From JAEZJZ01 sp050949055 (GTDB taxonomy: Bacteria; Bacillota; UBA994; UBA5500): a stretch of DNA of 64,000 nt. The notes below the pieces were generated by a model that saw only the letters and a list, made by a program, of their open reading frames with translations, was not told the DNA's origin and made no database searches. This document shows, in pieces, positions 25,689 through 36,400 of the stretch (position 1 is its first letter; every line of letters starts with the position of its first letter). Position numbers and translations under genes: made by a program. The DNA lies in the NCBI GenBank assembly GCA_050949055.1, contig JBMNFA010000009.1, positions 186,001-250,000 on the forward strand, written 5' to 3'.

Positions 25689-25994
25689 TCAGCAGGGCAT
25701 GGCGTCATCGACTATTTGTCCGATGTTTCCGGACCGGGCATTGCTCTTGATGAAATCCCAGCGAGCGTTCTGGGGCACGAAGAAGATGTTGTCTGCCTCG
25801 TAAGCGTCACGCTCTTCCTCAAAGCCTTCACCTTCGGCAACCAGTTCGTTGTATTTCTCCTCGAAGCTGTCAGAGATGTATTTGAGGAAGATGAGCCCCA
25901 GCACCACGTCCTTGTACTCCGAGGGCTGTATATTCCCCCTCAGTTTGTCAGCCATTTCCCACAGCTTGTTCTCAAAACCGAGCATTACTCCCAT
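25689..25994 (-). pseudogene. hsdM: Truncated type I restriction HsdM, N-terminal domain only
   Basis: A 101-residue frame matching only the HsdM N-terminal helical domain: LGFENKLWEMADKLRGNIQPSEYKDVVLGLIFLKYISDSFEEKY, then the usual FVPQNARWDFIKSNA. It stops right after GQIVDDAM, where intact HsdM would continue to the SAM-binding and NPPF catalytic motifs. The start (ATG 25994 or 25985) overlaps the end of the upstream fusion gene, so the two were one operon. No downstream HsdM or HsdR sequence is seen; the rest was lost, probably by deletion. Confidence 0.85.
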
Positions 25995-27586
25995 GTTAGC
26001 CCCTCCCCCAATAACCTATCGTATAACTCCTGACGAACCCTGCCCCATCTATTCTCCGCTTCGGCAACGGCCCGTTTATAGACCGCCTGCTCGTGCAGAT
26101 AACGCTCGGCAATTGCCCGCTGCTCCGGCAGGGGCAGGAGCGGGATGCGCATTTCAGCGATATCCAGGTGATTAAGGTTCATCACAACCGTTCCCCGCTG
26201 CAGGCTCTTGACCATCGCCAGGCCCAACGGACTCTGCAAGAAGACCTGTAGAAATGCGGGCAAGACTGACTGGCCCGGTCTGATCACAACCAAGTTGGCA
26301 GAAGCAATCACCGTTCTCTCCTGCTGCCTGAAGACAGCGGACTTGATGGCCGTACCCCGGCAGGACAAGACCACATCACCCTCTGCCAGTACGTAACGGG
26401 CAACCTTCCCGGGTGGTTCGCCAATCGTGTCCAAAGCGGTGTAATCAATCTCTCCGCCTTCAATATTCGAGAGGTTAAGCACCGCCACCTCTCCCGGGCC
26501 GGTGTCATTCTTTAAAATGGATTTACCCCGGAATACTTCCGCTACATCGCCCAGCCTCACCTTTGATAGCCGTGAGTCCTGAAAGTGACGGAGCAGCTTG
26601 TCCTCCGTTGAAAGCAGCAGTTCCAGACGCCAATCAGCATGCGCCGCAAACTCGTCGTGAGAAAGAACGCGGCGCTCAATCGCCTGCAATCGGCCTTGCG
26701 TCAAGCGTAGTTCGCCAACAGTCACCCTGGCCTGCGCTTGGCGGGCGAAACAGAACAAATGATACTTTACTGATGATGCCGGGCGGAAGATGCCGTCGGG
26801 CAAAGCGTAGATGCCGCTGACGCCATACTTGGAGACAAGTTGCTGGCGAAGCAGATCGTAGCCCTGGGAGGCAAAAGCGATCTTGACGGGAAGCACTATC
26901 TGCAGCGCGCCCTCGTCGGCAAGATAGTCCATGAGATTCTCCAAAGCTATGCCTTCGCTCTCGCGGGTGATAAATTGATCAATGACCACGTCAGGTTTCT
27001 GGCCAGCAGCTGGCATGGCGTAAATAAAGTCATAGCAGCTGTTATCAAGCAGACGCGAGTAGATGGACTCAAAGACCACGCGAACGTGAGGGGCATCGAC
27101 AAATAGAAGCTGCAGCAGGTAATACATGGTGTGTAGCTGTGTGGTAAGAGTGAATTCTGAGCCAGGACAAGCATCGATCAAGGCATTCAGACCTGCCAGA
27201 TGCTTTTCTGCTTCAGCGATCAGCACCTTGGCCGGCTGTTGTTGGTGCAAATGGTTCGCTATGTATTCATTCAACGGCTTCGGGGTGATAATCGTGCCCG
27301 TACGGTCGTTCTCGTAGATGGCCAAGGTGAAGTCAAGCAGATCAAGGGGCTGCAACGCTCGATATATTTGATAGAAAGCGTCTTGTCCCAATGAGGAAGT
27401 ACCCATCTGCTCTTCGCAGTATTGCTGCATCAGCCGGAATAGCTCTTTCGGATCAGGCATACTGTTTAGCTCCCTGACCTGCCTCTCAACCAGCTTAACG
27501 CGTAGCATTTCGTTCAACATTTGCTCCCGGGTCATGAGTTGATGTTGATACATGACGTTTAGGGCAGCATCTATAGTCTCTCGCAT
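25985..27586 (-). CDS. Catalytically degenerate N6-methylase domain fused to a type I specificity (TRD) domain
   Basis: A 533-residue protein. Residues about 90-330 have an N6-methyltransferase outline (ITPKPLNEYIANHL before the motif I site; LPDGIFRPASSVKYHLFCF near the end), but motif I and the NPPF loop are gone: the loop position reads IYAMPAAG. From about residue 360 there is one HsdS target-recognition domain (VRLGDVAEVFRGKSI; QRGTVVMNLNHLDIAEMRIPLLPLPEQRAIAERY) and a coiled-coil spacer. ATG 27586 follows GGAGGGG. It probably recognised DNA for the HsdM encoded next, now truncated, so it is likely an orphan. A strong promoter with a palindromic operator lies upstream. Confidence 0.8.
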   Translation of the reverse strand: MRETIDAALNVMYQHQLMTREQMLNEMLRVKLVERQVRELNSMPDPKELFRLMQQYCEEQMGTSSLGQDAFYQIYRALQPLDLLDFTLAIYENDRTGTIITPKPLNEYIANHLHQQQPAKVLIAEAEKHLAGLNALIDACPGSEFTLTTQLHTMYYLLQLLFVDAPHVRVVFESIYSRLLDNSCYDFIYAMPAAGQKPDVVIDQFITRESEGIALENLMDYLADEGALQIVLPVKIAFASQGYDLLRQQLVSKYGVSGIYALPDGIFRPASSVKYHLFCFARQAQARVTVGELRLTQGRLQAIERRVLSHDEFAAHADWRLELLLSTEDKLLRHFQDSRLSKVRLGDVAEVFRGKSILKNDTGPGEVAVLNLSNIEGGEIDYTALDTIGEPPGKVARYVLAEGDVVLSCRGTAIKSAVFRQQERTVIASANLVVIRPGQSVLPAFLQVFLQSPLGLAMVKSLQRGTVVMNLNHLDIAEMRIPLLPLPEQRAIAERYLHEQAVYKRAVAEAENRWGRVRQELYDRLLGEGLTWE

Positions 27587-27622
27587 TGACACACCCCTCC
27601 TTTCTAAGCTGTCGTTATTGGG

Positions 27623-27658
27623 ATTATATGGCATCGAGGTTTAGTATGTCAATACTAA
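27623..27658 (-). promoter_or_regulatory. Consensus promoter with an operator-like palindrome over its -35
   Basis: Minus-strand -35 TTGACA (27647-27652), 18-base spacer, -10 TATAAT (27623-27628), about 37 bases upstream of the fusion gene. The palindrome TTAGTAT-GTCA-ATACTAA (27641-27658) covers the -35, as expected for a repressor or C-protein-type controller of a restriction operon. No controller gene is adjacent. The 27659-27835 gap holds no gene. Confidence 0.75.
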
Positions 27659-27835
27659 GTATACAAATGGGCAATTGTCGCCTCCAACTCGGCAACTATG
27701 GCAGCCGGTTTTCACCTGTCTGCTTCGGTACCCCGTGCAAACCTCTTGCCGGGCACTGCCCATTGGCAGGAATCCGGGCGGCAGGAAGCAAATTAGGTCT
27801 ACAACGAACTGGCGCTATAAAGTGCATAGGCAATC

Positions 27836-28417
27836 ATGTTACCGCCAAGAAAGAGGGGTAAATATGCTCAATACGAAACCGCTACACAAGATGCCATTGT
27901 TGGTCGCTGTGACTGCGGCCGCCTGCTTAACGTGCCGCTTGCAGACTCTGAAGATAACACCATGGGCTACTTCCTGAGCCAGCCAGTTATCTGCACGTGC
28001 GGTGCGAAGCACGTGACCATGAGATTGCCGGACGATATGCTGGCAGAGCGGTCGCTGAGCGAAGAGGAGCGCCAAAGGCGGGATGAGACCCGTCTGCTTG
28101 AAACGGCAGGCCGGGCGCAACTAGAGGCAATAAGGGTGGTCTCGCTGCCTTATATAGCCGGATATGAGGTGATCGAGCAATTCGACGTCATCTCTGCCGA
28201 GGTGGTGCTGGGCACCGGGTTCATGTCGGAATGGGGCGCTGCGTTTGCCGACTTTTTCGGTGACCGGGCTACACTAATGGAAGGCGAGCTGGAAACCGCC
28301 AAGAAGGCCGCCATAGCCAAACTCAAAGGCAAGGCACTGCTCCTTAATGCCAATGCAGTGCTATCAGTGGATATCGATTATCATTCTGAACCAGGAGATC
28401 ATTTCCCTCGGGATTAA
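27836..28417 (+). pseudogene. YbjQ-like (UPF0145) protein with N-terminal zinc-ribbon-like segment, 3'-truncated
   Basis: A 193-codon frame. Near the N-terminus CDCG and, about 25 residues on, CTCG suggest a small zinc ribbon. From about residue 105 it is a YbjQ/UPF0145 domain: LPYIAGYEVIEQFDVISAEVVLGTGF, then NANAVLSVDIDY. Family members continue for another strand pair, but here homology stops at about 28385 and the remaining codons are the antisense of the neighbouring PhzF remnant. The start is uncertain: ATG 27836 has no good ribosome site, while GAGGGG precedes an ATG at 27864 in another frame, so a 5' frameshift is possible. Confidence 0.65.
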
Positions 28418-29029
28418 GGGTGAAGACGTAGTAGCCGTTACAGCGAATGCGGGCGCTGAGCGCTGTTAGGGCATCGTAATTTGGTTGCAGCTGGTTCAGC
28501 AATGTGCTGTCCCGCATCCCGATCATGACTTTGGAGTGACCGGTGGAGACGATCTCAATCGGGCAATTCTGCAGAAGGTCCGCTTCCGTGAGATCGAGAG
28601 CTGTCAGGAGGGCTGCGCTCTGAGCGGAGTCGAGAGGTGCGCCAAATTCAATCCTCCCCTGAGTCATGGTTACCCGGTAATCATCGCCTTCGGGCGTGAT
28701 ATCCACCGGCAGTATACCTGCCCCGGTTCGCTGCATGACCCGGGTGGCGCCCAATTGACGCTCCACTGCCCTGACGTAATGGGCGGCTATAGTGGCGTGC
28801 CCGAGATTGGCACTTCTGTCCGCGGAGTGAAGAAACGGATGTGGACATCGTAGTCGGGAGAGTTGGAGCTGAAGATAAAGGCGGTCTCTGAGTTGTTCAG
28901 CTCCCTGGCTATCTGCTGCATCTGATGTTCGCTCAGCCCGTCGGCATTGCTGACCACTCCGGCGGGATTGCCGGCAAACTTCTCCCTGGTAAAGGCGTCG
29001 ACCTGATAGAGCCGATACTTTCTGCCCAT
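28344..29029 (-). pseudogene. PhzF family gene broken by a frameshift and a 3' deletion
   Basis: The N-terminal frame (29029 to 28787) reads YRLYQVDAFTREKFAGNPAGVV with the family GNP motif, LNNSETAFIF with the catalytic Glu, and IRFFTPRTEVPI. It then fails where GHATIA is expected. The adjacent frame continues GHATIAAHYVRAVERQLGA through GYYVFTLNPEGNDLLV, so one base was lost near 28800 (TGCGGG to TCGGG would explain it). The second half, with the DPATGSANG motif, is absent beyond about 28390, at the same junction that truncates the converging YbjQ gene. An intact paralogue lies at 13273-14160. Confidence 0.85.
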
Positions 29030-29205
29030 TTGATACTCCCCCTGCGCCGTTGTTTTGGCGCGCCCGTATATACCCTAAGTATAGAAATTGCTGCCAAAGG
29101 CCGCAAACACGTAGTTATGCAGCCAGACATCAGCAGTTGACAGGGCCTCCTGCCACTACATCGCTTCCAGAAGCGCCTGAGTTAAGCCAACCAAACGGAA
29201 AGTTT

Positions 29206-29214
29206 TGGTACAAT
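29206..29214 (+). promoter_or_regulatory. Extended -10 promoter of the DUF2785 gene
   Basis: TGGTACAAT provides an extended -10 (TG-N-TACAAT, -10 at 29209-29214) without a recognisable -35. Predicted transcription start is near 29221, immediately before the first hairpin of the structured leader. Confidence 0.6.
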
Positions 29215-29224
29215 GTAACTAGCT

Positions 29225-29305
29225 AAGGGTGGGAACCCTTGTCCAGATGCTGTAAAGACAGCACTCTGGGGCTGGTTGGGCGCCAAATTCAGGGGGTCCC
29301 AATCC
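29225..29305 (+). promoter_or_regulatory. Structured 5' leader with three hairpins, candidate cis-regulatory RNA
   Basis: Hairpin 1: AAGGGT-GGGA-ACCCTT (29225-29240), with a GNRA tetraloop. Hairpin 2: CCAGATGCTGT-AAAG-ACAGCA(C)TCTGG (29243-29269), an 11-bp stem with one bulge. Hairpin 3: GGTTGGG (29274-29280) with CCCAATCC (29298-29305). They fill the space between the promoter and the GGGGAGGGA ribosome site. It does not match a riboswitch consensus known to me, and there is no T-run, so control would act on translation or stability. Confidence 0.5.
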
Positions 29306-29321
29306 GGGGAGGGAACTGGAG

Positions 29322-30179
29322 ATGAGTTTTCAGGCATTGCTCGAACAGATCAAGGCTGACGGCGGCCGGATACCGGAAGGGCAAACGCTGGTGGGGTTGA
29401 CTGCGAGGCTGCTGCCGCTGCTCGGCTCGCCAGATGCCCACTTGCGGGACGAGTTGGCGCTGGAGCTGCTTTGGGGTTGGATTCTTTCCGGCATGTATTC
29501 AGCCGTAGAGCTGCAGCAAATTGCCAGGCAGCTGCGAAGCAATCTGCGGGAGGGGGTTGGGCAGGACGGTGACGACAGTGTCTACCTGCGCTCCTTCTCT
29601 GTGCTGCTGCTCAGCGTGATCGTGCGCGCTGACAACAAAGAAAATGTGCTGCCTGCCGATGAGGTGAAGCAAACGCTGCAGGCGGTGTTGGATTACTTTG
29701 GGGCGGAGCTCGATTGGCGGGGCCGCGAGCCGGAATGCGGCTGGATCCACGCGGTGGCCCATGCGGCCGATTGTTTTCTTGCCCTGGCCGGGAGCCGGCA
29801 CCTGCAGGCAGAGGATCTGCTGCAGATGCTGCAGGTGATGCAGGCCAGGCTGCTTCGCCCCTCTTCTTATGTGCTGCTGGCCGAGGAAGACGAACGGTTG
29901 GCGCGGGCGGTGCGCGGAATTGTCGCGCGCGGGCTGCTGAGTCAGCAGAACCTGAGCGACTGGTTGGCCGGCTTTCTGCAGCCAGCACCGAGCGTGACCT
30001 GGAAGAAACGCTTTTTGAGCGGAGACGAAGGAGCACGGGCTTACCAGAACTGCAAACAATTGCTGCGCAGCCTGTACTGGCAGTCGCGGAGCTGGATAAG
30101 CCCAATGGCAGAGGAGACGGCAACCCTGGCGGCTGAGACGCTGCGGGAGATGCAGTTATACAACTACGAAATCCGTTGA
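29322..30179 (+). CDS. DUF2785 family protein
   Basis: A 285-residue soluble, helix-rich protein of unknown function. The DUF2785 hallmark CGWIHAVAHAADCFLAL lies near residue 145-162, preceded by RSFSVLLLSVIVRADNKE. The ATG follows GGGGAGGGA. It has an extended -10 promoter and a three-hairpin leader, and is followed by two strong hairpins. No catalytic signature is visible, and the HxxxHxxD-like spacing may reflect metal binding (inference). It is monocistronic. Confidence 0.85.
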   Translation: MSFQALLEQIKADGGRIPEGQTLVGLTARLLPLLGSPDAHLRDELALELLWGWILSGMYSAVELQQIARQLRSNLREGVGQDGDDSVYLRSFSVLLLSVIVRADNKENVLPADEVKQTLQAVLDYFGAELDWRGREPECGWIHAVAHAADCFLALAGSRHLQAEDLLQMLQVMQARLLRPSSYVLLAEEDERLARAVRGIVARGLLSQQNLSDWLAGFLQPAPSVTWKKRFLSGDEGARAYQNCKQLLRSLYWQSRSWISPMAEETATLAAETLREMQLYNYEIR

Positions 30180-30333
30180 TATAGGAGCGATGGTTCTCTT
30201 CCATCCACAGCCCTGATGGCAACGGGGCTGGTGGCGGTGCCTGTCCTCGGCCTGTTGCGACTGCTGGGAGAAATGAGGAAGCCGACCATCATTAACATCG
30301 CCTTATCTGGATCGCAACACTGCCGTGTTACTT

Positions 30334-30401
30334 AGAGAGAGGCGAAGGGCCTGCCTTCGCCTCTCTCTTGCCTGTGGCGAGCCGCACGGGCTCGTTTTTT
30401 T
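30334..30401. terminator. Double hairpin terminator between convergent genes
   Basis: A perfect 15-bp stem (30334-30348 with 30354-30368, loop GCCTG) is followed by CGAGCC / GGCTCG and TTTTTTT (30378-30401). The T-run makes it a plus-strand terminator for the DUF2785 transcript. The first stem probably also stops or protects the 3' end of the giant protease mRNA coming from the other side. Confidence 0.85.
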
Positions 30402-30411
30402 ACTTCTTGTT

Positions 30412-33400
30412 TCACCCGCCCGCGCTCTTGGCCACGCCCAGCACCCGCAGCGCCGGTGCTGCGTCGCCCTGAACCCGCAGGGCGGTTATCTGCACGGTCT
30501 GGCCGACGAGGCCCTGCAGCTGACTGCGCACTTCTTCGCTGATGGCGGTGAGTGCATAAGCTGCGGTCTCTCCCTGGCAATCAACCAGTTCAAACCGGGT
30601 CGAGTCTGTCTGGCTGACCTGCAGGGTGCCCCTTTCCACCACAGCAGTGGTCAGGAGCCCGGCCCGCTCCAGCACGCGCAGCATGACAGCTGCTACCTGT
30701 GCCCGGGTGGCCGTACCTTCCGGCTGGAACCGGCCGGCACCGACGCCGCCCATCAAGCCTTTGTACCAGGCTCGCGCTATGGCGAGATAAGTCTGGTCGG
30801 ACAGTTGCCCGAGGTCGCTAAACGGCAATGCGGGAATCTCCTGGGTCGTGGGTGGCTGTCCCAAGAGCTCCATTACCCTCACCAGCATGGCGGCCATTTC
30901 TGCCCGCGTGGCCGGTTCACCGGGGCGTGCCAGGTTGTCGCCAGCGCTGATCAGCCCAAGCTGTGCGGCGGCCTGCACCGTGCCGCTGTACCACGCGTCA
31001 GCCGGCACATCGCTATAGTGAACCTCCACCTGTTCTCCCACGTCGTCCACGCGCAGGCCGCTGTAGAGCACCAGTCGCACCATGAAACTGATCAGTTCCG
31101 CCCGGTTGGTGGGCCGATTCGGTTCGAAATTGCCTCCACCGACGCCGGCAGCCAATCCGCGGGCCGCCATCACTTCAATATCCCGCTGGCCCCAATGGCC
31201 CACGGCATCAGCAAATACCGGCCGTGCCAGCAGCACCGCATAGCAGCCAAGCCTGTTGATCTGTGCGGTGAGGCGGCGATTGAACAGGTCTACCGTTCCT
31301 CCGATATACACCCAGCGGTCTGGCTGCTCCTCATCCTGGCGGTAAATGCCCAGCTGGCGTGCGTCGCTGTCTCCGAGCAGCTCCTGACTGTACTCTAAGG
31401 CCAGATACAGAGGGCTGCCCGGGTCGGCCGCGCCGGCAGCACAGAGATAGAGGGGGCTGACCAGGGATAACGTCGGATCTGCGGGCTGCCCGCTGGCTGC
31501 CTGCCTTTGCACGCGCAGTTGTTCTCCCGGGGTAAAAGCTCCAGCGGGAATGCTCAGCCTGAACTCGCTGCCAAAGGCGCTCACCAGCTGCTGCTCTCCG
31601 CTCAGCGGCACCAGTTCGGTGCCGGCAGCCAAAGGCATGCCCACCACCGTGCGGCCCTGCGACTGCCTGCCCTGGCGATCGATAGTCCAAACAGACACCT
31701 CATATTCTGTGCCATTGGTCAAGCCGGTGATGGTATAGGTGCCCACCCCTGGCCCGAGCAACTGCTCATCGCTGACCTGGCCAGTGCCTTTAACCTGCCA
31801 GGCCAGCTTGATCTGCTTCAGATTACTGTCGGCCGGCTCAGTCCAGGTGATTGTGAGAGAACCATCGCCGGCAGCTGCTTTTAGATTGCTCACTTCGCCC
31901 ACCGGGCGCGCTGCCGGGGGATCCGAAGTTACCGGCGGCTTCGGCGGTTTAGGCGGATAGGGGTCAAAGGGCAGCTTGGCTTCCAGGGTGGCTACCTGGC
32001 GTACCAGGCCGGCCGACTCGCGGCCCAAGCTATCGATGACCGACACCCGCACCTGATACTCGGTGTCACTGAGCAGGCCGCTGATCTGGTAACGTTTCTC
32101 GCCCTGGGCAAGCAGCACCTGACCCATTTCGCTGCCGCTGCCTGCTTCTGTCCAGGCCAGCTTCACCTGCAGGTAGTCGGCCGACGGGTCTTCCCAGGTG
32201 ATATCGATCCAGGTGCACTCAGCATCCAGCTCCAAGTCCTCCACTTCGGGCACTGGCACATCCACGTCCGGCACGGTGATTGCCTGGCTATGGGGCACAC
32301 CCATGGGGATGCCGCCGTAGTTTTGCACCGTTCCGCCCACGGTCAATTGATACTCCTGCTCTGCATCGAGTGCCTCATTGGGCACAAAGCGCACGGCCCG
32401 GGTGAGCAGTACGTCCGGATCGAAGGACGATGCTACCGCTGCTGGAGCGTCTACCGAGCCAGCGACATAGGCCAGGCCCTCATCGCCGGTGTAGGTGAGC
32501 TCGATGTTCGCGGTGCCAAGCGACGCCACCAGCATATACTGGTCGAAGTTGAACTGCAGGTAGCTGCCGTCGGCCACCGCGCCGGCTGCAATCACTTGCG
32601 GCGGGGTGAGGTTCACCAGGTTGATGTGCACCTCGGTCTGGGGCGGCGGCACCGGCAGCACTTCGCTCAGCGCCGGCATATAGCCGTCCTTCTCATAGAC
32701 CACCTGCCACTGGCCCACCGGCACATCCCAGCCATAGTAGCCACGGGCATCGGTCTGCAAGGGGTTCTCCTGGCCGAACCACTCGGCATCCCAGAAGGTC
32801 AATTCCCCGCTATCCGGGTCAACCTGATACAGCGTCGCCGTTACCCCCTGCACCGGATTTTCCATGACACCGGCGTAAACGATGCCGCTGGGATCCCAGA
32901 TCCAGGTAGGTTCGGCTGCTTTCTGGCGCCGCCGAATGTCATCTGCAACCTTGTGCCACCACTCGTCCTCATCGTCATCGTAATCATCGTCGTCATCCCT
33001 GCAATCGGGATCGCTGGCCATCTCTTGCCGGATCTCTGTCAGCCGATCTTCATGGTGCTGGTCGGTAGCCCAACTCAGCGCCTCCGACATGGCAAACAGC
33101 GCGAGGGTACCCAGCCCAAAGGTGGCGGGGGTGAGGAAGACGCCGGCGGCTTTCATCGCCCAGTTGAGTGCGTTGCCGACCATCATCGATTTAGCCTCGT
33201 TGTTCAGCAGGTCGAGGTAATACTGCGAGCTCTCGCCGCACCCGAAGGCCATGTCCTGCAGTTGCTTCATGGGATCAAACTGCCCGGGGGCATTGAGCAG
33301 GCTGTTCAGGTCAGACACCTTGTCGTTCATGTCATAGACTTCCTTAATCCCGGTCCAGTCCACATCCATCAGCACGCGTTTGAAACCGGAGAGGGAAGCG

Positions 33401-36400
33401 GCCGGTCTGAACCTACGCCCGGGATCCGGCTCTGGGATGGCGTCCATGTCAACGTAACCTGACATCCACATGCGGATCCGATCACTGGTGACGATGGGGC
33501 CAACCATCTCGAAATCATAGACTGGAATCCCCGACGTTTGAGCCTGCTCGATCTGTTCCGCTGTGGGGTTGTAGGAAAGGTCGGAGGCAACAGCCAGCGT
33601 CACCCGCGCCTTCAGATCGGCTTGCGGGAAAGTGAAATCGACGGCAGCAATCGCTGCATCATCGGGCCAGTCGCACAGCGGATCTTCCGGCTCCGGTGCC
33701 GGCAGGGACGCCGGGTCAGGAATTTCCACGGTGAAGTCCCGCAGACCAGGCATCGTCTGATGACGAAGGACGTTCTCTGCCTCTTCGGGGTCATGCTCCA
33801 CCAGGTCGGCCAGCTCCTGCTGCTGCAGCTGGCTGGGGTCGTGCCGTGTCTCGTACTCGATGTGGATGGCCCCCAGCTGATGCCCGCTCCAGTCGACCGT
33901 GGCCTGAAAGCGATCGTCAGCCATGCGGGTGGCCTCTGCGTCAAAGGGTGCCACCGCCACTTTTGCGTTCTTCACTAAATCTGGCTGGCTAAACTGCAAG
34001 GTGATTTTAAACGGTCCTGCAGTAGGCCTGACCACATACGGGAAGCGAGCCACTCCGTCGGCCGGGTTGAAGGTGACCAACCTTCCGTCCTGTCCTTGCT
34101 GGAAGGTGATCTCGGTGATCACCGGTTGCGCCGGGTCGTACGTGATGAAGGCGTAATTCGACTGCAGCCGCGACTCATCGCGCTCGGCTGTGGCGTAGAG
34201 AGCATGCACCACCGGGCTGCCCCAGTCAGGCAGGCGGATGGGCAGCTGCCAATACCCGCCAGCCGAGACTTCAGTCATGCCCAACAGTTCTGTGTCATCG
34301 TAGACGGCAATGCTGGCCCCGACCGGCCCCCGTCCGCTGACTACCGTCTCCCGCCTGACCACCAGCGCAGGTCCTTCAATGGTCACCCGCGCCAGCTGAA
34401 TCTCTGCCGGCACCAGGTGAATGAACTTGGCAAAGGTGCCCTCTGTCCAATCCAGGCGACCGGTAATCAGCATTCTCTCCACCGCGGGCAGGTCTTCATC
34501 CAGCCGCACCATAAAGTTCACCCGGCGTTGCGTTCTCCCGCTTGCCGGCAGATCACCCAGGTCGATCACAATCGGATTGCTGCCCTGCGCCGCAATGGGC
34601 TGCCCTTCATAGGTGAGACTGCCAGCCACCAGTTCGCAGCCGGCCGGCAGGTCAATGGTCAGCCGGGCATCCTCCATGGCCAGGGAGCTGTTGGTGCGCC
34701 GCCCAAAGGTTGCGCTGACGCCGAGAGTGGCCCCGGCCGATAGTTCCTGGGTGCCGGTGCTCAGGCTGCCGATGGCATTGGAGGTGCCCCAGGACAGCTG
34801 GACATTGCCCAGATCGACTATCTGGAAGAGGCCGACCTCGATCGGCCCTACGGACACCTGTGGAGATGCCACCAGTGCCCCTCCGCTATAGATGGGACCA
34901 TGGGAGATGCGCACCATATACGGGCCAGGTCCCGGGGCAGATATCTGGAAGGCCGCGCTGTCCAGGTTGGCCGACAACAGGTTCCTCGTCAGCCCATTAC
35001 TGTCCAGCTGCTGCAACTGGACCGACCAATCCTGGGGACGGGGCCCCAAGGGGAAATCGTTGCCCTGGTCGTCTACCAACCGGCCGACTATCCGCCCGTA
35101 TTCCTCCAGGTGGATCACCGCCTGCCCCCGGCGCTCTTCATCCAGCTCCACCGGCACCTCTGCAGTGGGCAGGCCGGCCTCGCGCCCATCCACAGACAGC
35201 AGAACCTCCTCATATGGCTCGGCCAGCAGATCAAACGGATAGCTGCTGTACACCCTGCCTGTGCTGTCCGTAACCCTCATGCGGAAGTGAACAGCCGTCC
35301 ACCAGTCCATGCCATCAACGATCATTTCTGGTTGATCGATATATTTCGTGTGCAGTTCCACTTCGAGTTGTGCCGGCCCGCGCAGGGACATACCTATGTC
35401 TGCCGCAAGCTCCTGGTCGCGGGAAAGGTAGTAGTTGTTGCCTCCAGGATACCCCGACCAGACGTGCCTCATGGGGCTGCTGGCCGACAGCCTGACGTTC
35501 CCTGCCGGCACCTGCAGCGTATAGGCCCCGTCGGCCCCGGAGATGGTGCTCACCGGAACCGACCGCGCACCTGTCCTGTGCACCGCGGTAACCTGCACCC
35601 CGGACATCGGCTCACCGCTTTCCGCGAGAGTGACCTGCCCACGGATGGTGGCCATCGGCATGGGTTCGATGACGATATCCACCAGCTGGCTGCCGGCGGT
35701 GGCCCGGTGGATAGCCTCCTGCCGTTCCTGAAGGGGCAAGGTCAACAGCTCATCCGGTAACTGCGTCTGAATCCGCACATCTTCACCGGAAACCACGTCC
35801 AGTTGCAGCGCGGCGGTACCGTCGGTGTCCGTCGCGGCCGTGGTGGCCAGGTGGGTGAACTGGTTGTAAGCATAGATACCCACGCCGGACAGAGGCTGGC
35901 CATCAGGGTCGAGCACCCTAACCGTCAGTTGGGCTGTCAGGTGTGGCTCGGCCGTCACGCTGTTTGGCACCCCGGCAAACACCGCCAGGCGCTCATCCAC
36001 CAGGTTGCGGCCATAACTGCCTTTCACGGTCACCCGGTAATCGTCAGCAGGCAGCAAATGCTCAAACAGATATTCTGTCTTGCCTGCCTCGACCAGCGCT
36101 GTCTGCCCTTTACCTTTGCTGGCCAGCACAGACAGAGTCAACCCGGCCAATTCACTCAAGCTGCTCTCCGGCAGCCGCACGGTCAGGTCGGCCGTAACCT
36201 GCAACAGCGGACTACCCGTCAGGGTCGTTGTCGCCGGGTGACTGCCGTCGGTCAGGGTGCCTAAAATAGCCAGCACCTGCACTGTGCCTGGCGGCAGCGT
36301 AAACGCTCCGGTATAGACGCCGGGTATGCCTGCGTCTTCCGTCAACTCCACCGTTGCCGTCCGCTCTTCGGGCAGCGGCAATGCCGCCCCGCTGTCGTCG

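Noticed and set aside
30216..30335. 39-codon plus-strand frame (MATGLVAVPVLGLLRLLGE) after the DUF2785 gene
   Set aside because: It looks like part of a membrane segment and could be the tail of a lost transporter, but it has no ribosome site and no identifiable family, so it is not called.
30325..33462. Long plus-strand open frames (357 and 390 codons) opposite the giant protease
   Set aside because: They are antisense shadows of a GC-rich coding region, with His/Gln/Arg-rich composition, no ribosome sites and no family resemblance. The minus-strand frame has clear SLH and fibronectin III domains.
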